Shown here piece by piece: positions 45,234-54,397 of a stretch of 64,000 bases of DNA. The notes under the pieces were generated by a model. The model saw nothing but the letters and a program-made list of their open reading frames with translations, was not told where the DNA came from and ran no database searches. Source of the stretch: CALHRB01 sp964473465 (lineage in GTDB: Bacteria > Bacteroidota > Ignavibacteria > Kapaibacteriales > UBA2268); assembly GCA_964473465.1 (NCBI GenBank), contig CAYYPE010000005.1, forward strand, positions 1-64,000, given 5' to 3'. Made by a program: the position numbers and the translations under genes. Each line of letters opens with the position of its first letter. Position 1 is the first letter of the stretch.

Positions 45234-45689
45234 ATGGCTGAAAAAGGTAAAGCATTGACATTGAATGATTTAATAAAAAATTTCAGGGATGCACTTTTAG
45301 TTTTAATTCCCGTTTTCCAGGAATCTGGAATACTTTGGAATGATGATGAAAACAACGAAGAATTTGAAGGCATATCAGAGTCATTATTCAAGTGGATGGT
45401 TATATATAAAATTGAACAGGTTATATCTGAGAAATACAATCTTATTCCTAATTTTCCCAAATATAATTACTTTTATAAAAGTTATTCTAAACTCAGTTTT
45501 ATCGAAGTCTATACTGATGAACAAGATAAAAACAAGGTTTATGTTTTTTTGAAATTAATTACCAAAAAAAGTCCATTCGACACTGTGATTTGTAATTTAA
45601 TTGAAAAAAATGGAGAAGTATTAGAACGTGACATGGAAATTGATTTCAACAAAGCAAAATATCGTTTCCATCTTAAAAAGACTGAATAA
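45234..45689 (+). CDS. Hypothetical acidic cytoplasmic protein
   Basis: 151 residues. No signal peptide or membrane helix and no motif I recognise. It begins MAEKGKALTLNDLIKNF and has an Asp/Glu-rich stretch around residues 35-50 (NDDENNEEFEG). Divergent from ffh with its own upstream A/T-rich region. A nearby upstream ATG (45222) runs into a stop, so the start at 45234 is firm if the gene is real. Confidence 0.6.
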   Translation: MAEKGKALTLNDLIKNFRDALLVLIPVFQESGILWNDDENNEEFEGISESLFKWMVIYKIEQVISEKYNLIPNFPKYNYFYKSYSKLSFIEVYTDEQDKNKVYVFLKLITKKSPFDTVICNLIEKNGEVLERDMEIDFNKAKYRFHLKKTE

Positions 45690-45691
45690 AA

Positions 45692-45727
45692 CAAAAAAAG
45701 AAGGGCTAAATCGTCATTCAGCCCTTC
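45692..45727 (-). terminator. Rho-independent terminator of ppiD (minus strand)
   Basis: The stem GAAGGGCT/AGCCCTTC (8 bp) is followed on the minus strand by seven T. On the plus strand it has no T tail, so it serves the leftward ppiD gene. Confidence 0.8.
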
Positions 45728-45755
45728 AAAATAAATATTGATTTTTGGGATAGTA

Positions 45756-47933
45756 TTAATATTCCCGGAAAAATTTATGTCGTAGGTCTTCGATATTTGC
45801 ATCTTCCTTAATTTTTTGGAACCATTGATAATAGCCCATACTTCTGGCTGCACTTTTTAAATTCTTTAAATATTCAGGCAAATTTGAAGTAACAGTCTTA
45901 TCATCAGGAATATTTCTGCTATGAACTTCAATAATATAATATCCTGTCTCTCCTCTGACAGGTTCGGATATTTTGTTTAGAGGAAGTAAAAATACTTTGC
46001 TGGTGAAAGCTATGTCCTGTCCGTAACCCGGGACAATACCGTTATTGATAATATCATTTGCAGTCCTGATTTCGTAAGGTTTAACTAATTCTGCAGCATT
46101 GCTTAGAGAGCCTGAATTTTTGATTTTATTATAAAGTTCAGTAGCCTTTGATTTTAGAGCATCAAGTTTTTTGATTCTAACTAATGTTTGTTTGATTTTA
46201 TCTTTTACATCTGTTAACGGAGCGAACCCTGCCTGACGGCTATCAATAATCTGAGCCACAACAATACCCTGTCCTTTGATTTCAACTGGTTCAAGTGTTT
46301 TTCCTACTGATTCTTCAAATGCTAAGCTTGAAAGATAATTTGAACCAAGAACAGGACGATCTTTTTCGAAGAAATCGGTTTCTCTTGCAATAAGGTTATA
46401 ATATTTTGCAACAGAATCGAAAGATGTTCCATCATCAACTCTTGTTTTAAAATCTTTTGCGTTTCTGTTAAGATTTCTAATTGTAGCTCTTGAAATTTCA
46501 GGCTGTATTTTAATCTGACTATATTTTATTTCGGTCGCTTGTTTATCAACAACTTTAATAATGTGATAGCCAAACTGGGATTCAACGGGTCCGACAATAG
46601 AACCAACGGATGCACCGAAAGCAGCATCCTCGAAAGGTTTAACCATTTTCCCTTTTCCGAAATATCCGAGATCTCCGCCTTGCATTCCAGACCCTTTGTC
46701 CTCAGAATGAGTTCTGGCAAGTTGGGCAAAATCTTCACCTGATTTAGCTTTTTTTAAAATCTTTTCAGCTTCGGCTTTAGCACTATCTTTATTATTTCCA
46801 AAATTTATCAGAATATGAGAGGCTTTAACTACAGGATTATCACCTGTTCGCTTATCATCAATTCTGAAAAAATAAATAGCATCTTTCAGATAAACAGGTC
46901 CAATTACTTCTCTAACTTGTGCAGCGGATAAATAAGGAAGGAGATCGGGCTTAATATGGTTTAAATTAGTATAATCAACTGTCTCACCCTGAAATTCCAT
47001 AGCCTTCTTGGTAAAAACGGTATCTCTTTCTTCGAATGATTTTGCTTCCTGCAAGGCATTATTAATTTTTGTGATACTTTTATTAGCTACTGCAGTGTCC
47101 TTGTCTGAGGGAACTAATTTAAATGTGACAAATTTAAGTTTTCTCTTTGGTTTTTGAGGATAAAAGCGTTTGTTTTGTTCATAATAATTCTGAATTTCCT
47201 CATCACTAACTTTTACTTGATTGTCTTGAATTGAATTAATATCTAATTTAATGTAACTTGCACTTGCTCTTGAATTTTCCTCGATATATTTCTGTCTTGC
47301 GAAAGTTGGGGAAATAAAGGAAGTAGCGGTTGAGACAACATTTCTTAAGCCCTCTCTAAGTTTTTCATCTCTTAGGAACTGCTCAATCTTGATTAAATCC
47401 TTTTTAAATGTTTCAACAATGTCCTTTTTTTCTTCTTGAGACATATCCTGAGGTAATCTTTGATAAATGATATCAGGTTTTGTTATGATTTCATAATACT
47501 GTTCTGCCAAAAACCTTCCAGAAGAATCAGTAAAAGGTTTCTTTAAATAATCCGGTGGATTATCAAATAATATATCCAGAACTTCCTTATCAGAGACAAA
47601 CAAGCCAAGATTTTTTGCCTGTTGTTTAATTAAAATATCTTCGATAGTTTGAGACCATATAGAACTTCTTATCTGATTATAATCAATTTCAAACTCTTCT
47701 TCGCCAGCCTGCTGTTTTTGTTGGTCAATTTGTTCCTGAACTTTTTGTTCAAAATCTTTATAAAGTATTTTTTCATCGTTAACTATTCCTATTTCAGCAG
47801 TCTGAGGGTTTGTAGTTTGTCTTATTAGATTACTTATGTCTGCATCGGAGGCAACCATAAAACCTACAAAGATTATAACAAACAATGCAAGTAAATATGG
47901 TGAAGTTCTCCGCATTTTTTCCATAGTTCCCAT
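45756..47933 (-). CDS. ppiD: PpiD-like membrane-anchored peptidyl-prolyl isomerase
   Basis: 725 residues. A single N-terminal membrane helix (about residues 12-28), a SurA_N-like domain, then a parvulin domain with KASHILINFG, LARTHSEDKGSGMQGGDLGYF and VKPFEDAAFGASVG, and a C-terminal second rotamase-like region. It is a chaperone or isomerase for proteins emerging into the periplasm. AGGAGC precedes the ATG. A good promoter and terminator flank it. Confidence 0.9.
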   Translation of the reverse strand: MGTMEKMRRTSPYLLALFVIIFVGFMVASDADISNLIRQTTNPQTAEIGIVNDEKILYKDFEQKVQEQIDQQKQQAGEEEFEIDYNQIRSSIWSQTIEDILIKQQAKNLGLFVSDKEVLDILFDNPPDYLKKPFTDSSGRFLAEQYYEIITKPDIIYQRLPQDMSQEEKKDIVETFKKDLIKIEQFLRDEKLREGLRNVVSTATSFISPTFARQKYIEENSRASASYIKLDINSIQDNQVKVSDEEIQNYYEQNKRFYPQKPKRKLKFVTFKLVPSDKDTAVANKSITKINNALQEAKSFEERDTVFTKKAMEFQGETVDYTNLNHIKPDLLPYLSAAQVREVIGPVYLKDAIYFFRIDDKRTGDNPVVKASHILINFGNNKDSAKAEAEKILKKAKSGEDFAQLARTHSEDKGSGMQGGDLGYFGKGKMVKPFEDAAFGASVGSIVGPVESQFGYHIIKVVDKQATEIKYSQIKIQPEISRATIRNLNRNAKDFKTRVDDGTSFDSVAKYYNLIARETDFFEKDRPVLGSNYLSSLAFEESVGKTLEPVEIKGQGIVVAQIIDSRQAGFAPLTDVKDKIKQTLVRIKKLDALKSKATELYNKIKNSGSLSNAAELVKPYEIRTANDIINNGIVPGYGQDIAFTSKVFLLPLNKISEPVRGETGYYIIEVHSRNIPDDKTVTSNLPEYLKNLKSAARSMGYYQWFQKIKEDANIEDLRHKFFREY

Positions 47934-47985
47934 TTTTTTAGCTCCTTAATTCAATATTATATATATTTTGATTTTTTGCAAACAA

Positions 47986-48017
47986 CAAATTTAACTATAT
48001 ATTAGCAATTTTCCAAA
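47986..48017 (-). promoter_or_regulatory. Bacteroidota-type promoter of ppiD
   Basis: On the minus strand TTTG (48014-48017), a 20-bp spacer and TAAATTTG (47986-47993), a full consensus match, about 52 bp before the ppiD ATG. Confidence 0.75.
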
Positions 48018-48149
48018 GTAGTAAGGTAAGCAGGATAGTAAAATGATTTGGTATTAAAAAAGTCATACTAATGTTTTAAATCATTTTTGAGAATTAACTA
48101 AAATTATTTAAGTTGAAACGGTTTTTAAGATAATCTTTATATAATAATT

Positions 48150-49010
48150 ATGAATATTGGTAAATTTAAAGTTGATGTGTTAGATACAGGTGTTTTTGCT
48201 CTTGATGGTGGCTCAATGTTTGGAGTCGTTCCGAAAGCTCTCTGGGCAAAAGCATATCATCCCGGTGATGAGTTAAACAGGATACCACTCTCCGCAAGAC
48301 CACTTTTGGTAAGGTGGGAAGACAAAAAAATTTTAATAGACACAGGAAATGGCGATAAGATTAATGATAAATTGGCTCATATATACTCAATTGATAAGTC
48401 AAAGTCCTCACTTGAAATTGCATTGAAACAATTCAGTTTGAAACCCGAGGAAATTGACGCCGTTATTTTTACTCACCTTCATTTCGACCATGCCGGGGGT
48501 GCTACTAAAAGAGAGGGGGAGAAGATAATTCCATCATTGCCTAATGCAAAATTTTATGTTCAGAAAGAACATTTAGAATGGGCAAAAAATCCTACTGAAA
48601 AAGATAGAGCTTCATTTTTCAAGGATGATTTTATGCCTCTTTTAGCGGATGGATTACTTGATACTATTGATGGTGAAGGAGAAATATATCCCGGCATTTC
48701 TGTAATTCCCGTTAATGGTCATACCAAAGCAATGCAGACAGTTAAAATTACAGATGGGGGAACAACACTGTATTATTGTGCTGATTTGTGCCCAACAAAT
48801 GCTCACGTTCCAATTCCCTATGTTATGGGATATGATAACTTTCCATTAACAGCCATTGAAGAAAAGAAAAAAATCATTCCTCAGGCTTATGAAGAAGGAT
48901 GGATTTTATGCTATGAACATGATGTATTTTATCAGGCTTCAACAGTTAAATCTACAGAAAAAGGATTTCAATCGGGCGAAAAGATCAATATATCTGAAGG
49001 TATCTCATAA
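48150..49010 (+). CDS. MBL-fold metallo-hydrolase
   Basis: 286 residues. The metal motif HLHFDHAGG (THLHFDHAGG) with later His and Asp residues (VNGHTKAMQ, YCADLCPT, YEHD). No signal peptide. It is closest in style to lactonase-like MBL proteins, but the substrate is not readable. It precedes a Rieske gene by 4 bp. Confidence 0.85.
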   Translation: MNIGKFKVDVLDTGVFALDGGSMFGVVPKALWAKAYHPGDELNRIPLSARPLLVRWEDKKILIDTGNGDKINDKLAHIYSIDKSKSSLEIALKQFSLKPEEIDAVIFTHLHFDHAGGATKREGEKIIPSLPNAKFYVQKEHLEWAKNPTEKDRASFFKDDFMPLLADGLLDTIDGEGEIYPGISVIPVNGHTKAMQTVKITDGGTTLYYCADLCPTNAHVPIPYVMGYDNFPLTAIEEKKKIIPQAYEEGWILCYEHDVFYQASTVKSTEKGFQSGEKINISEGIS

Positions 49011-49014
49011 AATT

Positions 49015-49425
49015 ATGACTAACGATAAAACAAAATATAAAGAAGTGTTTATCGAAGGGAAAAAATATTTTCTTTTATGTCCCTCCAATGAAATATTTGA
49101 AGGAAAAGGCAAAAGATTTCATTTTGGTAATGAATTCGAGATGCAAATAGCTGTTTTTAGATATAAAGGTGAGTTATTTGCTGTATATAATATTTGCCCA
49201 CATAGGCATATTGACAGAATTTATGATGGGATTATCAAAGATGGTTATGTTATGTGTCCCGAGCATGGCTGGACTTACTCATTATCTACTGGCGAGAATA
49301 AATTCCAAAAACAGGGGAGAAAGGGTCTGAAAAAATTTGAGGTTTTTGAAAAAAATGGTTTTGTTTACATTGAAGAGCCGGTTTTTGAAATCCCAAAATG
49401 GAAAACCTTACCAATTAGTGAATAA
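49015..49425 (+). CDS. Rieske [2Fe-2S] domain protein
   Basis: 136 residues. The two iron-sulphur motifs are present: CPHRH (NICPHRHID) and CPEHGW (VMCPEHGWTYSL), giving the Cys-His pairs of a Rieske cluster. It is a small, soluble, ferredoxin-like or nitrite-reductase-small-subunit-like protein. The ATG 4 bp after the MBL stop is the start; the frame also runs open upstream, but only inside the MBL gene. It is probably co-expressed with the MBL protein as an electron-transfer partner (inference). Confidence 0.87.
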   Translation: MTNDKTKYKEVFIEGKKYFLLCPSNEIFEGKGKRFHFGNEFEMQIAVFRYKGELFAVYNICPHRHIDRIYDGIIKDGYVMCPEHGWTYSLSTGENKFQKQGRKGLKKFEVFEKNGFVYIEEPVFEIPKWKTLPISE

Positions 49426-49447
49426 AATAATTCTATAAGATTTCTCA

Positions 49448-50254
49448 ATGAAAATAGTCTCTTGGAATATAAATGGTTACAGATCTATAACCGGGCAGAA
49501 CCCAAGTAAAAGGTTTGATAATGTAACTTACGAAAACAAATTATTTAATTATGTTGAACAAGAAAAGCCAGACATAATCTGCCTTCAAGAAACAAAAGTT
49601 GATGAAAATCAAATTTATGATGAATTAAAAGCTCCACCCGGGTATTATTATTACTATAGTCATTGCTCATATAAGAAAGGCTACAGTGGTGCAGTTACCT
49701 TTACTAAACATAAACCCAAAAGCGTAAATTTCAATTTAGGTATTAACAAATTTGATATTGAAGGCAGAATAGTCGAAACTGATTTTGATGATTTTGTTTT
49801 GCTCAATATTTATTTTCCTAATGGTACTTCGGGTTATCATCGTGTTGAGTATAAGCTTGAGTTTTACGATTATTTATTTTCATACTTAGATAAATATCGT
49901 GATAAAAAGATGAAGCATATTGTTTGCGGTGACTATAACACAGCCCATAAAGAAATTGATCTTGCACGTCCAAAAGAAAATGAGGGAAATTCAGGCTTTT
50001 TGCCAGAAGAGAGGAAAAAAATTGATGACATTATTGAGCTTGGATATATTGATACTTTCCGGATGTTTAATCAAGAAGGTGGTAATTACACATGGTGGAG
50101 TCAACGTGGAAGAGCAAGAGAAAAGAATATTGGCTGGAGAATTGATTATTTTTTTGTGGATGGTTTAACATCAAAACTTGTCAAAGATTCAATTATCCAA
50201 CCGACTGTGTTAGGTTCTGATCATTGTCCGATCATACTTGATATTGATTTATAA
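49448..50254 (+). CDS. xth: Exodeoxyribonuclease III
   Basis: 268 residues. Exonuclease/endonuclease/phosphatase fold with the Xth motifs: VSWNINGYRS, CLQETKVDE, GDYNTAHKEIDL, WWSQRG and WRIDYFFVD, ending in GSDHCPIILD. It is the major AP endonuclease for base excision repair. It follows the Rieske gene by 22 bp. Confidence 0.94.
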   Translation: MKIVSWNINGYRSITGQNPSKRFDNVTYENKLFNYVEQEKPDIICLQETKVDENQIYDELKAPPGYYYYYSHCSYKKGYSGAVTFTKHKPKSVNFNLGINKFDIEGRIVETDFDDFVLLNIYFPNGTSGYHRVEYKLEFYDYLFSYLDKYRDKKMKHIVCGDYNTAHKEIDLARPKENEGNSGFLPEERKKIDDIIELGYIDTFRMFNQEGGNYTWWSQRGRAREKNIGWRIDYFFVDGLTSKLVKDSIIQPTVLGSDHCPIILDIDL

Positions 50255-50280
50255 AGACAAATTAGTAATAAAAAAACCAT

Positions 50281-51483
50281 ATGAAACTCCTTAACATTCA
50301 TAATCTCATTGCTACGGGATTTGTGTTTGTGATAATTCTTTTTTTCCCTATGATTTTAAATCTTAACTTCTTAGATCCTATCGAAAATACAATACAAGAT
50401 CTTAACCTTTCTGATGTGGTATTCTCAAAAATGATAAAAAACGATAAAGTTAATATTGACACGAATGTAGTTCTTGTCAACATAGGAGATTTAAACAGGC
50501 GAGGTATAGCAAAACAATTAGAAATTATAAACAGATATGAGCCAAAAGTGGTTGGAATAGATGCGTTCTTCAGAAATCTGAATAATCCATTAAACGACAG
50601 TACTTTAAAAGCAGTTTTCGTAAAAACAAAGAATTTAGTCCTTGTCAGTAAATTATTATGGAATTCAAATGAAGATAGATATGATTCAATTGAGTACTGC
50701 CATCCAGAATTTATGCAAAATCATAAAACAGGTTTTGTAAATTTTATAGCTGACCCTGCATCAAGAACTGTTAGAACTTTTACTCCCAAACAAAATGTTG
50801 GAAGTAGCTCTGAAACAAATTTTTCTTGTATTATAGCTGAAATTTATAATCCTGAGAAAGCTCAAAAATTATATAATCGGAAAAATGAATTAGAAATGAT
50901 AAACTTTAGAAGAAATATTTATCATTACCGACATATTGATACCTATGAAGTATTTGATAAGCAGGACAGCCTTGAATTTATAAGAAATAAAATTGTATTA
51001 ATGGGATATATGGGTCCTGATTTTAGTACTTTAACGACCGAAGATATTTTCTTTACACCAATGAACGTTCAATATATCGGAAAATCAATACCTGATATGT
51101 ATGGTATTGTAGTCCATGCTAATGTAATTTCTATGATTCTTGATGAAAGCTATTATAACATTGTGGACCTTTATCTTGCTGCTGTAGGAATTTTTATTTA
51201 TGTATTTATCTTATTTACATTTTTTACTTATTTAAGGAACAAATCTGAGTTTACAAGCCGAATTTATGAACCAATAAGTATTTTTACAGTGTTTGCATCT
51301 ATTTTTCTGGCAATTTTTTTAAATCTAAATTCAATTTATTTTTTAAGGCTTGATTTAAATCTGATGATGTCAGTATTTATTTTTCTTATTGTAATTCCTT
51401 GTTATGAAGCATATTTTGATTCAATAAACCCTTTATTTGAAGGAATGATAACCAGATTAATGAAAAATGGCAAAAAAAAGTAA
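50281..51483 (+). CDS. CHASE2-domain membrane protein without output domain (copy 1)
   Basis: 400 residues. One N-terminal membrane helix (about 12-30), a CHASE2-type extracytoplasmic sensor domain (about 50-290) with VVLVNIGDLNRRG, PKVVGIDAFF, NKIVLMGYMG and DIFFTPMN, then PDMYGIVVHANVISMIL and three C-terminal helices. CHASE2 normally sits in front of a cyclase, kinase or GGDEF module, but here the protein ends after the helices. It is followed by a second copy, whose start lies 17 bp inside this gene's end. Confidence 0.85.
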   Translation: MKLLNIHNLIATGFVFVIILFFPMILNLNFLDPIENTIQDLNLSDVVFSKMIKNDKVNIDTNVVLVNIGDLNRRGIAKQLEIINRYEPKVVGIDAFFRNLNNPLNDSTLKAVFVKTKNLVLVSKLLWNSNEDRYDSIEYCHPEFMQNHKTGFVNFIADPASRTVRTFTPKQNVGSSSETNFSCIIAEIYNPEKAQKLYNRKNELEMINFRRNIYHYRHIDTYEVFDKQDSLEFIRNKIVLMGYMGPDFSTLTTEDIFFTPMNVQYIGKSIPDMYGIVVHANVISMILDESYYNIVDLYLAAVGIFIYVFILFTFFTYLRNKSEFTSRIYEPISIFTVFASIFLAIFLNLNSIYFLRLDLNLMMSVFIFLIVIPCYEAYFDSINPLFEGMITRLMKNGKKK

Positions 51484-52723
51484 ATATCAAAAATTTTTTA
51501 ATACTGATGCTTTTTTTGGGACAATCTTTGTGTTCCTAACCATTTATATCTTTTCAATTATCTTTTCAGCTGATATCTTCACACCTTTGAAAAGAGTTTT
51601 CGAAGATTTTGCTATTACTGACATAAATACTGATTTCAGAGAGGAGAATTATATTCCATCTGATACTAATATTGTATTGATAAACAGCAGTAAATTGAAT
51701 ACAGATGAAACCATAGAACTGATTCTTAAGTTATATGATTTTAATCCTAAAGTGGTTGGACTGGAGGAATTGGATTACAAAAATTTAAGCCCTCAATTAC
51801 TTATCAGGCTTGATAGTATCATTTCTCTCTCAAACAGAAACCTTGTCATTGGATATAAACTTTTCGATTTTGAAAACCAGAATTTTGTTAGCTATTATGA
51901 TTCCCTTAAATTAATGTTTTTACAAAGAAACAAAAACATTTTTGCTTATAACGACTTAGATTTTCAGAAGGATAAGAGATTTTACACTCAAAGGGAGTTT
52001 TTTCCAAGGATTAAAGATGATACAGGTTTTATAAAATCCTTTGCTTATCAAATAGCAAATTATTATGGTTCGATATTTATAAAAGACCGAATAAGACGTG
52101 GTTATGAAAAAGAACTAATCAATTATAGAGGAAATTTCAATAAATTCTTTTTTTTCGAGGGTTTAGACTTAGTTAATGATGATAATCCTATAAACAAGTT
52201 TACAAATAAGATTATATTGATTGGAAACTGTCCAGTATTCGAACCTGCTAAAAAACTTGACGAACTATATTTTACTCCATTAAATGAAAATTACGCTGGT
52301 AGAACTTTTCCTGATATGTTCAAAATAGTCATTCTTGCCAATATTATCAACATGTTTGTTCAGGGTTCTTTTTATGATACAATACCTGTATATGTTATAG
52401 CTTTGCTTAGCTTTTTTATAACTTATCTAAATTTTCTGCTCTTTCTGAAAGTAACAAAATTCAAAAAAGAATTATACGAATTGGTTAGTATTTTCTCTTT
52501 TCTGATACAATCAACCATAATAATGCTTTTAACCTATTATTTTTATTTTACTTTTAATCTGGATTTAAGCTTAACCTTGGCATTAATAGCTATTGCTACG
52601 ACTGTGTTTGTATTTGAAGCCTATTTAGATTCATTTAAACCATTCATTATTTTCATTTATGGTTTAGTAAAAAAATATTTTAAGAATATTTTTGAAACAA
52701 AACAGTCTTTAAAGGATATTTAA
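51467..52723 (+). CDS. CHASE2-domain membrane protein without output domain (copy 2)
   Basis: 418 residues, same architecture as copy 1: an N-terminal helix, a CHASE2-like domain with NIVLINSSKLN, PKVVGLEELD, NKIILIGNCP and LYFTPLNENYAGR, then FPDMFKIVILANIINMF and three membrane helices. Diverged from copy 1 but clearly paralogous. It overlaps copy 1 by 17 bp, so they are translated together and may form a heterodimeric sensor (inference). Confidence 0.82.
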   Translation: MAKKSKYQKFFNTDAFFGTIFVFLTIYIFSIIFSADIFTPLKRVFEDFAITDINTDFREENYIPSDTNIVLINSSKLNTDETIELILKLYDFNPKVVGLEELDYKNLSPQLLIRLDSIISLSNRNLVIGYKLFDFENQNFVSYYDSLKLMFLQRNKNIFAYNDLDFQKDKRFYTQREFFPRIKDDTGFIKSFAYQIANYYGSIFIKDRIRRGYEKELINYRGNFNKFFFFEGLDLVNDDNPINKFTNKIILIGNCPVFEPAKKLDELYFTPLNENYAGRTFPDMFKIVILANIINMFVQGSFYDTIPVYVIALLSFFITYLNFLLFLKVTKFKKELYELVSIFSFLIQSTIIMLLTYYFYFTFNLDLSLTLALIAIATTVFVFEAYLDSFKPFIIFIYGLVKKYFKNIFETKQSLKDI

Positions 52724-52753
52724 ATATGATTTCTAATCATAATAAGGTGGAAT

Positions 52754-53707
52754 ATGAAAAAAATTATAATACTATTTGTGACCTTTCTATTATTAACAGA
52801 TACTTTCTTTGCACAAAAGGATGTCTATTATGATATTTTGGCATCCAAAGGTAATCCATCTATTCAGAAAAGCAATCAAAATAGGTGGGACAAATTAAAA
52901 ACAGGTATGATGCTTCAAAATAATGACAAGATCAAGTTAGCTGCAGGAGATTATATTGTTCTTGCTGGTTCAAATGGTAAAACAATTGAACTGAAAAATC
53001 CGGGCGATTATTCCAAAGAAGATATTGACAAGCTCTTACAAGGAAAAAAGAAAAGTATGACTTCTAAATTCTCCGGGTATATAGTAGAGCAAATAAAAGG
53101 TCAAAAAGGAATAATCGAGAAGGATGATTACCGTGATAATATGAGCGTTACTGGATCGGTTGAACGTGGCTTTGCTTCAAGTTCTGCTTCAACCACCCAG
53201 ATGACAGCCAAGATAGAAGTTAGTTCGCCCCGAAGGATTAATATCATTTCCAATTCTTATCGCTTTTCATGGAACCCTCAGGAAAATCAAAAGGAATATA
53301 TGATTGTTGTAACTGATAGATTCGATGAAGAGCTTCATAAACAAAAAATTACAGGCACTGAATATGTTTTTGATGTTGATAAACTCAAATTAAATAAGGA
53401 TGAATATTATTTTGTAAAAGTTATTGATCAGAATAATAGTAATTTAAAATCAGACGACTATTGCCTTATGTTTTTGTCCGATGAAAGTTTTAAACAGATA
53501 AACGATTCTCTTGAAGCCTTAAAGGAAGAATTAGAAGATAAGAATTCTGCATTTGCTAATCTTATGTATGCCAACTTTTTCGAACAGAATTATATGTTTG
53601 AGCAAGCTGAACAACATTATAAAATGGCTCTTCAATTAGAACCTGAAGTTGAAGAATATAAAGAACTTTATACTGCTTTTCTAAGCAGAATAAATAAACA
53701 ACCATAA
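52754..53707 (+). CDS. Secreted FecR-like protein with C-terminal TPR-like region
   Basis: 317 residues. The signal peptide ends in TFFAQK. Residues 25-90 fit FecR-type motifs (a W-x-x-L-x-x-G core: RWDKLKTGMMLQNNDKI, then a second strand GDYIVLAGSNGKTIEL). A beta-rich middle follows, and the last 60 residues contain a helical pair (NLMYANFFEQNYMFEQAEQH, YKMALQLEPEVEEYK) like one TPR unit. AAGGTGG precedes the ATG. It is likely the periplasmic partner of the CHASE2 pair (inference from position). Confidence 0.7.
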   Translation: MKKIIILFVTFLLLTDTFFAQKDVYYDILASKGNPSIQKSNQNRWDKLKTGMMLQNNDKIKLAAGDYIVLAGSNGKTIELKNPGDYSKEDIDKLLQGKKKSMTSKFSGYIVEQIKGQKGIIEKDDYRDNMSVTGSVERGFASSSASTTQMTAKIEVSSPRRINIISNSYRFSWNPQENQKEYMIVVTDRFDEELHKQKITGTEYVFDVDKLKLNKDEYYFVKVIDQNNSNLKSDDYCLMFLSDESFKQINDSLEALKEELEDKNSAFANLMYANFFEQNYMFEQAEQHYKMALQLEPEVEEYKELYTAFLSRINKQP

Positions 53708-53755
53708 TTAAGAATACAAAATAATTATCATTGGATTTAGAATCATATTGAATGA

Positions 53756-54388
53756 ATGGTAAATTCTGTGACAGAAGAAAAAAAATTTGTTCTCATCGTT
53801 GATGATGTTCTTCAGAATCTTCAGGTTATTGGAACTGCACTGATGGATGCTGGATACGAAATTTCTATGGCAACTAATGGACAACAATGTCTTGAAATGC
53901 TTGAAACAATTTATCCAGATTTGATATTACTCGATATAATGATGCCAGAAATGAATGGATATGAAGTATGCAAAGCAATTAAGAGTAATGAAATTTGGAA
54001 AGAAATACCTATTATTTTTCTAACAGCAAAAACAGAAACTAAAGATATTCTGGAAGCTTTTGAAGTAGGTGGGAGTGACTATGTAACCAAGCCATTTAAT
54101 CAAGCTGAACTCTTGGCAAGAGTGAACACTCACATAACATTAAGGAAATCAAAAGATTCGCTATTGCTGATCAATAATAGATTGAAAGATGTAATGCAAA
54201 ATTATCAAAAAACTTTAGATTTAATCGAAGGTGATATCCTGTCAAAAATACAAAATATCAGGTTAAGTCTTGAGCACCTTTCAGATCAAAAGGATTCCGA
54301 TGGAAAAGTAAAAGGTGATTTTACTAATTTAGTTAATCTCGTTGTTTCTACAGAAAATACTCTAAAAAAAATAATCGAAACAAATTAA
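53756..54388 (+). CDS. Stand-alone response regulator receiver protein
   Basis: 210 residues. The receiver domain has the acidic pair LIVDDV, phospho-Asp in LILLDIMMPEMNG, the Thr (FLTAK) and Lys (VTKPFNQ). After about residue 130 there is only a helical tail with no DNA-binding or enzyme domain. No histidine kinase is encoded near it, so the phosphodonor must come from elsewhere. It lies between the FecR-like gene and a membrane-fusion gene. Confidence 0.86.
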   Translation: MVNSVTEEKKFVLIVDDVLQNLQVIGTALMDAGYEISMATNGQQCLEMLETIYPDLILLDIMMPEMNGYEVCKAIKSNEIWKEIPIIFLTAKTETKDILEAFEVGGSDYVTKPFNQAELLARVNTHITLRKSKDSLLLINNRLKDVMQNYQKTLDLIEGDILSKIQNIRLSLEHLSDQKDSDGKVKGDFTNLVNLVVSTENTLKKIIETN

Positions 54389-54397
54389 TTCAATAAT

